This document shows, one piece after another, positions 35,329 to 45,400 of a DNA stretch of 64,000 nucleotides (position 1 is the first letter of the stretch; the number at the start of each line of letters is the position of its first letter). Source of the DNA: Salvelinus alpinus. Its lineage: Eukaryota; Chordata; Actinopteri; Salmoniformes; Salmonidae. The DNA is taken from positions 27,923,702 to 27,987,701 of the forward strand of contig NC_092090.1 of NCBI RefSeq assembly GCF_045679555.1, given 5' to 3'. The translations under genes were made by a program, and so were the position numbers. Below the pieces are notes generated by a model. The model was not told where the DNA came from and did not search any database. It saw nothing but the letters and a program-made list of their open reading frames with translations.

Positions 35329-36387
35329 CCTCTCAATGGCCAATACAAACCATCAGCAGTACAGGGTTTATATACATAATTAATTGCCTCCCACATTAAC
35401 AGTGCTGTTGACAGGTCTGGGATCTTCTATACTGTGACTTGTACAGTGTACACAGATTAATGTCATTCAAACCAGGCATGTGTGTGTGTTGACATGCAAA
35501 TTACTTGTTATGAGTGCAGAATGATGTGCAAATATTGATAAAAGCAACACGTGAATTCTTCATATTATATTTTGGAAATATTATATTTCATTAATAGTAC
35601 ACTGAATTGCTGTTTAACTTCAAATTAAAGCTGCAATATGTAACTTTATGGTATTCTCTACACTACACTTGCTTGTTGTCACATAAACTGAAATTAAGCG
35701 AACTATTAGATTTTTTGGAACCAGAAAACGGCTGAGAGATTTCTGCATAGTGCATTTTAAAAATGTCATAGCCTACATTAACATTTCTCAGTAGGCAAGG
35801 TGACATAACGTAACAACCCGTTCTATCCCCACCATAGATCACTGACACAATAGGACTAATCACTGTTAGTGATTCACTGATAAAATAAGAGTCATGTAAC
35901 CGCTGAATTAACCCTTGTCATCAAACATACTAGCACTGCCAGTCAGTGTACAATAGGGTAGGGTACATAAGAATACTGATGTACCAGTTCAAATACCTGA
36001 CTGTTATTTGATAATTCGCCAGAAACAATAGGGTCACACACAATGGTGCTTACTTAAAACAAGTGTCAGACCAGTTCCTTATCACAATGACTAATATGAC
36101 TAATATGAAAAGAATGCTACCAAACAAGCTGCCTGTAGTAGCAGAGCAGGTCAGAAGTTGCTACTTATTGTGAATGGATAAAACAAGCTTGCCCACACTG
36201 TTTACATCATTGGGAACATCACATCCAACATGATCCATAATGTACGTAAAAACATATAATAACCTATAAATAACACAACTACCATTTTAAGGGAAATGCT
36301 ACTAAAGAAGTTACATAAATTACAAACAGACATACACATGGCTGTAAACAATAATACTCCAGTATAGTTGACCCGCACTTGGCATCA
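35329..36387. other. nod2 3' flank and probable 3' UTR
   Basis: No further exon after the nod2 TGA at 36388. It should contain the 3' UTR, but no strong AATAAA signal was located. No known repeat recognised. Confidence 0.4.
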
Positions 36388-36460
36388 TCAGAATGTAAGC
36401 CTGGGTTCCCGCTGTGTCATCTCCTCCACCTCTTCTGGGCTGAGCTCATTACCTCTCAAC
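36388..36460 (-). CDS. nod2: nod2 terminal coding exon
   Basis: 73 nt ending in TGA. Encodes [20 protein letters not shown] and three more residues, matching human LRGNTFSLEEVDKL at the NOD2 C-terminus. Acceptor TTTCTAG. The 3' UTR should lie at lower coordinates; I did not identify a convincing polyadenylation site. Confidence 0.92.
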
Positions 36461-39400
36461 CTAGAAAGAAAACAATTATTCTCTTAACTCTAATTTACAG
36501 TCTTTGGATTAGAGACCTTCTTAAGTGATTAGAGATCCATTCTTCACGTGTATGGGGAGGTATAGGAGACTACAACATACTGTACTGTATGTATAGGACA
36601 TAACACTTTGTAAATTACATTTCTCAGCCAGTATATAACTGTCTAAATGATTAAAGCATAATGTTAACATACCACACTGCCTTCACACTAGTGTTGCCTT
36701 CAAGAGCCAGTATTAGACACTCCACACCTGTTCTTGTGATGCAGTTTTTGGTTAACCTGTGGAGGGCATGAGAGAGCAGAGTGAAAGATGTGTTTAGCAC
36801 AGCCACAACTTTCAAAATGTCAGTTGGGGCAAAACGGAATGTGGGTAGCTGCAAAGTCCTTTTCAGTATTCAGGATGTGCTATCAATATACTCACCACAG
36901 CTCCTCAAGCGTACTGTTCTTGATGAGTGGGGCAAGAGCACATGCTCCTGCACTGCCAACACCATTGTCTACCAGGCTGCCATGAAACATACATCTGACA
37001 GTAAGATTTATTCCTATGTTGAAGTATTTGAATGATAACAGGGCTGTCTGGACATATAGTTGCCCATGATAGTATGGATGTGTTAGTAATGTTCATGGTT
37101 CAACCTGTCACTAGTCTAACATTACCTGAGCCACACCAAGGTTTGGCTGTCCTTTAGAGCATTGGCAATGGCCTCTGCACCTTTATCACCTATTTTATTT
37201 CCCCAAAGCCTAAAAAACAGAGAGGATTAAAATGGTCAACCAGATATATTATTACAGCATTGTGATAGGCATAAAAACAACTTTGTCATTCTCAGAGAGA
37301 TAGGGTAGTCTGCTTCCTACCCCAAGAACTGTAGTGACCGATTGAACCTCAGTCCCTCCGCCAGTTGCCCTGCCCCTGCTGCGGTGATGTTATTGTTTCC
37401 CAGCCTGCAATACAAAGTCAGAGAAAGTGTTCGATTGAATATGGTATTAGCGATTGCTGTGTGAGGTAACATTGTACAGTATCTTATATGGTGAGAGTTG
37501 AAAAATATCCTCACCTTAGAGAGAGAAAATTCTGTTTCGTCTTCAGGAGGTGAGCGAAGCACTCTGTGCAGGCATCAGTTAGCTTGTTGTTGAACAGCCT
37601 TTCAGAGACATTAATCAAGATCAATAAAGGTAATAACCTCATCAGTTTTCTTTTTTACGTCTGCATATTTGACATAGCCATAGCATAGCCTAGCTATAGG
37701 TCAGGTCACCTGACAGTGGAAATTGATTTGGCCATACTCACGCAATCTTCTGAAAGCGCTCACACTGGATGCCTTTTTCAATCAATTTACGGATTCCCTC
37801 ATCTGATATGTTATTGTGTCTCAGGCTGAGGGAGTGAAATAAAAAATAGTCTTATTATTAGGCTTTAGTTTAGTGTCCTGTGTGTTGTGTTACTGGCACA
37901 AGGTAACATGTTTATGCTAAAATAATCCCATAGTGAGTGCCATAGTAAATAGCATGGTAAAGCTTTCCACACTTACTATACAGAGTGGCAGACATGCAGG
38001 CAAGGCAGCAGCTGCTCCACCCCAACGTCTCCTACGTAGTTGTAGTCTAGCTGAAGCCCCACAGGGTTCCTAAGGTGCTGGAGCACGTAGGCCAGCGCAG
38101 TACACTCCACAGGGCCTATGTTACAATAAGTCAGTTTCAGGTGTTCCACCTCTAGCTTAGCCATAGTGTCTCTGGCGATCCTGCTGTCCTGCATCTCATG
38201 GATGCACTTGATGAGCCACACGAAGCCTGGCATGGCGTGCATGCTCTTCTTCTCCCCCTCCACGGGCCGAGGGATGGATTTAAAGTGCTTCTGCATGCCT
38301 TTGGACAGGCACATCACCACCTGCTTGGACTTCCTGTCCAGAGTGGGCCCAGGGCAGGAGAGGAGAAGCAGGCTGCGGTGGCGCTGAGACAAGAGCCCAG
38401 ACACAAAAGTGGCTGTTATCTGGAGGTTGGGGGTCTCTGCTGCCGTATTGGCCTCCTTCAAGGCCCCTTCTTGTTGGGTCAAGCAGTGCCCCAGACACAC
38501 CCTGTGAAAGCCAGGCTGTTGCTGCCTGTCCTGCGGCTGAAAGAGCTTAGGGATGGTGGAGCGGTCCAAGTTATTGTTCAGGACAATGTAGAGAGCAGCA
38601 AAGAAGCACTGCATGGTAATGTGCAGGAACTCGTAGTGTTTGCAGTTAGTAGAGGAGGAGAGGTCTTCACTACGGATGAGGAACCCCATGCAGATATCTT
38701 CCTCGGTCACCCCACACTTCTGTAGCTCTGTGCCTGTGAAGACATAACAAGAGGCCCCCAGGCCCTCCATGGCTAGCTGCCCCAGATGCAAGGCAGTATC
38801 CTGGTGCTCCTGCACCCACCCTATCCCCATGGTGTTCCTCTGAGAGGCCCGGCGCTGGAAGAAGTGCTGCAGGATCATGAGGTAAACATCTGTGATGGTC
38901 TGGGGACTGCCCTCTCCCTCTCCACAGCCCAGCAGCTCCTTATAACACTTGGACACAATCCAGCAGAAAACCGGGATGTGACACAGGCCCAGTAGAGCTG
39001 TGTTGTTTCGTAGAGACTCCAGGACCCTGGTGGCCACCGTCGGGTCGCGAAGATACTTCCTCACGAAGCAGTCGATCCCGCCGGGCGAGAAGCCTTTCAA
39101 GAGGACTTCCTTGCGAAGGTACCGCTTCAGGGTGGGACCCACTGCCTCTGGCCGGCTGGTCACCACCTTAGGATGAGGATAAACTTTATTGTCCCTGAGG
39201 GGAAAATTGTCTCGATACAGGAACTGCTTTATACAAAATAAACACTATACATTACCCAGTTGACACATACACAATACATACATTGCACATAAAAATCCTA
39301 CACATGTCATTTAGCCGTATACATAAAACATACCTTCCTCACCCCCTTCATGAGGGATCCCTGCAGCAAGTTGAAGAGCAGGGTGGGGACTGGGGCACAC

Positions 39401-42400
39401 TGGGTGGGGCAGCAGTGCCTCTGCTCTGAGTCTGAGAAGCTCTGCATAAACTCGTCCAGGCCGTCGAAGGTGAAGAGGATGAGGTGCGGATGGTCCAGGA
39501 TGAACTGGAAGATTCGGTCCTGGTCCCCGTCCGGCCAGCAGCAGTGGAGGAACAGCAGCTCTCTGAGAGACAGCTCCCTCTGCTCCGAGCTCAGCCTGCG
39601 GCAGCTGAAGGGAAAGAGGAGGAAGAAATCATGTAGAGCCGCCCCCCTGGCCCAAAGGAGGTGTAGCCTCTGGAGAAGGGTGCTCTTCCCACTGCCTGCC
39701 TCCCCAGAGACTAGCACAGTGTCAGCCTCCTGGTTCAGGGTGCCCACCAGGCCCACCACGTCCTCCAGCCCCAGAGCACCAGTCTGGGGCTGGGCCTCAC
39801 TGCCACCCTGGGCAAGCTCCAGCTGACCCTCTGTGTAGATGTCTTCTAGAGACAGACTGCTGGTTCCTCCATACGTGCTGAGGAAATGTGACTGGGCCGA
39901 CACAGTGCTGCGCAGCTTCTTCTGATAGGACAAGCACTCTGCAGCAGTACACAAATGATAAGAATGTTTGAAATACACAGGACATCATAGCAAACAATAT
40001 AATATCTAAGTGTTAACTCGAAATGACACAACGACAAGGTTCCAGTTTAACAAAGTTTACTATACTATATGAACACACTACAAGTAGCCATTTCACTCAA
40101 GGCTAGGTCCAACAACGACAAGACTTCCTGCGCATGCGCACTCTTGACTGAGTGATAGCCCCGTAATAACAGAAATATAGGGATACTTAAAACATGAACT
40201 TAACAATCTCCCCCTTTTCTTTAAAGACAAAAAAAACATCAACAACATAATTAAATGTCCAAGTATTATTCAAGATCCCCATTACAAATGGGTTGTGTGA
40301 CAGTTTTTATTTGTATTACTCAAGCTGCCACTTTCCATTACTGAGAGCCTGTAGGAGCGAGAGCCTGTAGGAGCACAAGACCGGATGCTCCCTTTTTAGT
40401 CAGACAGTCAGCAAGCTGTTCCTTTGTGGTCGACCACAGAATCCGCTGGATTCTCTGTGCTTGAATAAGTTCCTTGATGCTGCTAATCTCAAAGTCGTTT
40501 CTCTGTGACAGACTTGGTTGACTTCACAGCATCAACTAATGAGTAGTTGTCAGTGACACAAACTACAGGTAGGAAGTGCCGTTTTGTCCCACCAGTGATA
40601 ACCTAGCGAAGCATCACGGAAGACAACTAGTTTCAAAGAGTCATCTTTTCCAACATGCTGAAACTTTAAAGTCACTTGTTGTGATTCCAGTTTACGAACA
40701 ACTTTGTTTGCCCCATGAATGGTTTGTACAGTGGCGTGTTTTGTGTTCGATGCCAAGTTGCAACCATCAACCCAGGTCTACTCTGTCTCGCAGCCCATAA
40801 AATTTGTCCCATCTTTGACCTCAATTGACCAGCTTCAATTCCACATAGAGGGGAATTCCTTTGTACGGCTCTTGAAGAATCCATGTGGATGGGTTGAAGA
40901 TTCTTGATATAGCTCTCCTGTTGCATCAGTATTTTTCCATCAACTGTAATAAACTCTATGCCAACATAACAAAAATGATCATGCTCCTCACGGCCAACCT
41001 AGAAAACAGCTTTGAGGTGTGGAATCACAGTTGAAGCAAAGGTCTGTGAGCCACCCCAGATAAAGTCATCAACATGACAGGCAAGTACTCCAGTCACATT
41101 GCAGTCTTGATCAAGCCAATAGAAGACTGCAGGATCCACTTGTGACATTTTTCCACCTGTATTCAGCATTGTTGCCTTGACTTTGTTGTACCAGTAGAGT
41201 GATCCATCTGCCAGTCCATACACACACTTTTTTAGTTTCCACAGTGTTCCTTCACTTTTAGCTTCGGGCGGAGGTCGGATGTGAATGTCCCTTGACAGCT
41301 CTGTTCCCTGCAAAAATCCAGATTTGATGTCTATGGAATTAAGTTTCCATTTTTTCTGGCAGATCACTGACATCAGCAATCTGAGTGACTCTGAGGCGCA
41401 TGTCGGTGAGTCTTTTGGGAGTTCTTTAGCAGCCAGCTCCTCAAAACCTCTAGCCACTAGACGTGCTTTGGGCACTATTCCAGTTAAGGATTCTTTAAGG
41501 GTACACACCCACCTTGTTGAGACGCACTTTTGGCCAATGTCTTTGACTTCCTCAAACACTCCATTTTTCCTCCAATTACTGAGCTCATCTAGCTTAGCTG
41601 AGTCAAATGACACGTCCTTTGTTTCAAGTACATCATCATTTTGAATGTCATTCTGTTTTTCTCGATTTTCCATTGGTTCAATTCTGATATTATCTACAAG
41701 TGGCAGGTCAGCTGACCCTGTTGTACCAGAAAGTGTAGCTGGTTCAGAGTACTGCAAGTTGTACCAGTTCTTGTGTTTTGCTTTTCCTGCTCGTCCAATG
41801 ACGGTTGCTGTATGTGGAATACCACTTTCTCTGTCCGTGTATTTAACAGTTTGTCCAGTTTTCAGATTGGAACAACCATGTTCTCTTAACACATGTGGCT
41901 GTTGAATGTTTTCCTCATTTGAACGCTCAACAGTATTACCTGTGGCATGGTTGAAGGTCTCTGCTCCATTTCCTGTGTCAGTTTCGGTGTCCATATCATT
42001 GGATGCGACATCTGGTAGGTTTGTGTCTGTTACTGTGTCCTTTTTGTCATTTTCATTAGGAGACTGATTCTCAGCAACAGCCCCTCTATCTTGTTGATCA
42101 TTTACTTTCCGCAATCTTGAGTGATGCACCCTGACAATCATGCCTCCGTGCCTCACAAATATCACCACACCATCTTGACCAATGACTACTCCCGGTCCTT
42201 TCCACTCTTGACAGTCAACTCGTTTGTAGTACACTTTGTTTCCAGTTTCGTACTTCTCATCATCATTATTCCCTGAACTGCTCAGTAACTTCTGAAGTCT
42301 GTTAACTGTATCATGTCCAAACTGTTTGTAAAGCTTTAACAATACTTTGTGTTTTTCTTTAGTGCTCATGTTCTCTGTGACTGTCAGAATCTTCATGTGC

Positions 42401-45400
42401 TCTGTGTCAGTCAGAATCTCATTTTTGCATGGACTCTGTGTGATGTATTTGTCTAAAATGTTTACACAATAGTGGCCTGAGGTAGTAAGTTCAAGAGTCA
42501 CTGGTTGTTTAAACATCACTGCCTTGTCATTTTTTATGTCTAGTACAGCCTCTGCCTTCTTGAGGGAAGCTTTGCTTAATAGTAAGGGGATATCTGTAGG
42601 GACCACCTCTGTTTCAATGTGACACTTAGTCTGACCAATTTTTGCTGGTATCTTAACTCTCTTGGTAGAATGGACAATTCTCCCATCTCCAAATTTGAAA
42701 GCTCTGTTGCTTGGTGTGTCAATCATATTTTGTACTTCTTTCATATTTAGTTCACTGACATAGCTATCAAGCCATTTTGCACCACACACTGTCCGTGTAC
42801 ATGCAGTATCAATCACAGCAGATCCTAAGGATTCAACTATAAAAATCTCAGTATCAGAAGCAGATTCATTTGAAAACAGTGTAATGTTACACTGCTCTAT
42901 CTCTGTGTTTACATTTTCCTCTGTTAGTTTAACTTGTTCATTTTTATGAGGACAGTCTTTAACCCAATGGTAAGTGCTTTGACAAATAGCACATTTCGAT
43001 CTCCTTCCATATGTGTCCAGTGGATTTGTGCCGGGAAATGGCGCCCTCTTCTGGTTGTCTTGAGAACGTGACTTGTTGGCGCCTTTTCTGTGCTGCTCGG
43101 TGTAATATGCTTCCATCTGTTATTGGCGCGACAGACGTCTTCTCACCAAATATTATTTTTAGTGCCGACTTCATAGATGCAAAAGTCAGCACAGTACAAG
43201 CAGTCAAAGCCAACTGTTTCTCCCTACCATCTAGACAAGCAGTGTCTAGCAACTTGAACCCTAACACTGCATCTGGGAGAACAATGTCGTACTTGCGCAT
43301 TCTATTGTACCTCTGTTCGAAATCAATGATGTAGTCCGCCATTGCAACCGAAATATCTCTCGTAACACTGTCAAAGTTTGAATATGCCTCGTAGGCACGG
43401 TCTTTCTCTTCTTTAAGAAATACAGAATCCAGTGCGGTGATCAAAGTTCCCATACCGTCATCCTTGTTCAAATCCTCAACGGATATTTCCAGTGCTGTAT
43501 CTCTCGCTCTTCCCTCGAGCGATAATACCACCGCAAGTGCTTGCTTTTTCGCGTCCAGATTAGTAACGCGTGTCCAGATTCCCAGTTCATTTTTCCAACT
43601 TTCGTACGACCTCTTCTCGTCGAAGCGAGGTGGCACATTGTAGTTAGAAGCCATCCTCTGCTACCAATGTTAACTCGAAATGACACAACGACAAGGTTCC
43701 AGTTTAACAAAGTTTACTATACTATATGAACACACTACAAGTAGCCATTACACTCAAGGCTAGGTCCAACAACGACAAGACTTCCTGCGCATGCGCACTC
43801 TTGACTGAGTGATAGCCCCGTAATAACAGAAATATAGGGATACTTAAAACATGAACTTAACACTAAGAAGTATTAGTGTAACACCTATGTGTTAGTGCTG
43901 TATGCAAACGACTTGCAAGTAGCCGTGTGACTTTTAGTGTTGTGATATAATACAGTACCTTTGGGAGGAGCCTCTTGGTTAAATGGTGAGGGATGGTCCT
44001 CTGTTTGCTGAAAGTATTGCAGTAGGACCTTTGCTGCAGGCTCCCCCTTTGATCTGACCTGGTCCAGTAGACGCCTTGCCTACATGACAAAGAAGTCAAT
44101 TAATTCACATTCACTATCTGAACCTAAATAACATGTCAAATTACAAAAAAAGTCTAAGGACAGCATGACCTGTTTGGATTCAAAGATGTGCAAACTGGAA
44201 CTTAATTCCAAGAGGGACAGGGAAGTTGTGTAATATCATAGTACTCTACATCATACCAGGCATGTAGATATAAATAAAGCTGTTATACTGGTCTCAGGGT
44301 GCGGTTGGTTACCTGTTGTGAGGGGGTGTACACAAGTAGCTGCACTTCATCGCAATCAGATGGTGTAAAGCTGCCTGTATGCAGCAGGACCTCCAGAGCT
44401 CCTTCAATATGGTCCTTTAGCCTCCTCACCAGACCAGGCCTGTCTGTCTGGAGGGTCTGGATAGCTGTACCATGTAGTTCTTTTGTATCATCTCTTGTAT
44501 TTTCTAGATCGGCAGTACGACAGTTTCCAAAAGAGAGGCCAGCTCTTTGGGCCTCAGGGAGGACCTGGTTGAAAGCAATACAATTAAATAAAAATGTAAT
44601 GATCTGTATCTTTAATGATCTGTATCTATGTAATGATTTGTATCTATGTAATGATCTGTATCTTTAATGATCTGTATCTTTAATGATCTGTATCTATGTA
44701 ATGATTTGTATCTATGTAATGATCTGTATCTATGTAATGATCTGTATCTTTGTAATGATCTGTATCTTTGTAATGATCTGTATCTTTGTAATGATCTGTA
44801 TCTTTGTAATGATCTGTATCTTTGTAATGATTTGTATCTTTGTAATGATTTGTATCTATGTAATTGTAAAGGTTTTCTTCCTGGGGTGAAGGAGAGGACC
44901 AAAATGCAGCGTAGCCAGTGCTCAACATGTTTAATTATAAGAACAAGTGAACACTACAAACAACTTACAAAATAACAAACGTGCAAAACCGATACAGACC
45001 TATCTGGTGCAGAACACAAACACAGAGACAGGTAACAACCACCCACAACGAACACAGTGAAACAACCTACCTAAATATGACTCCTAATTAGAGGAACGCA
45101 AAACACCTGCCTCTAATTAAGAGCCATACCAGGCAACCCTAAACCAACATAGAAACACACAACATAGAATGCCCACCCAAAACTCACGCCCTGACCATCA
45201 CACACATACAAAACAACAGAAAACAGGTCAGGAACGTGACAGAACCCCCCCCTCAAGGTGCCAACGCCGGGCGCACCAGCACAAAGTCCAGGGGAGGGTC
45301 TGGGTGGGCATCTGACCACGGTGGTGGCTCAGGCTCCGGACGCTGTCCCCACACCATAGTCACTCCCCGCTTCTGTATCCCCCTCCCAATGACCACCCTC

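Larger units (their letters stand above)
40011..43862 (-). mobile_element. copia-type LTR retrotransposon in nod2 intron 3, 3852 bp
   Basis: 195-bp LTRs at 40011-40205 and 43668-43862 (tgttaactcgaaatgacaca ... aacttaaca) differ at one base that I could see. TSD ctaag at 40006-40010 and 43863-43867. PBS on the minus strand at 43652-43667 reads TGGTAGCAGAGGATGG, complementary to the 3' end of initiator tRNA-Met. Polypurine tract AAAGAAAAGGGGGAGAT at 40206-40222. Same orientation as nod2. The internal region is short because the integrase core and part of RT/RNase H are missing. Confidence 0.95.

Noticed and set aside
36757-36895. Missing LEENHLQDEG-type LRR exon of nod2
   Set aside because: All three minus-strand frames of this 139-bp intron were read; none resembles the exon, so it was not annotated.
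38166-39826. Several plus-strand ORFs of 70-175 codons
   Set aside because: Antisense shadows of the large GC-rich nod2 NACHT exons.
41285-43643. Plus-strand ORFs across the copia element
   Set aside because: Shadows of the minus-strand gag and pol frames.
40100-43800. Copia insertion as a disruption of nod2
   Set aside because: It lies wholly inside intron 3; exon borders on both sides are intact and phases match.
44612-44975. Repetitive ORFs on both strands over the minisatellite (HYKDTD and LYCNDLY repeats)
   Set aside because: They are only translations of an 18-bp tandem array; open frames occur on both strands and no homology is seen.
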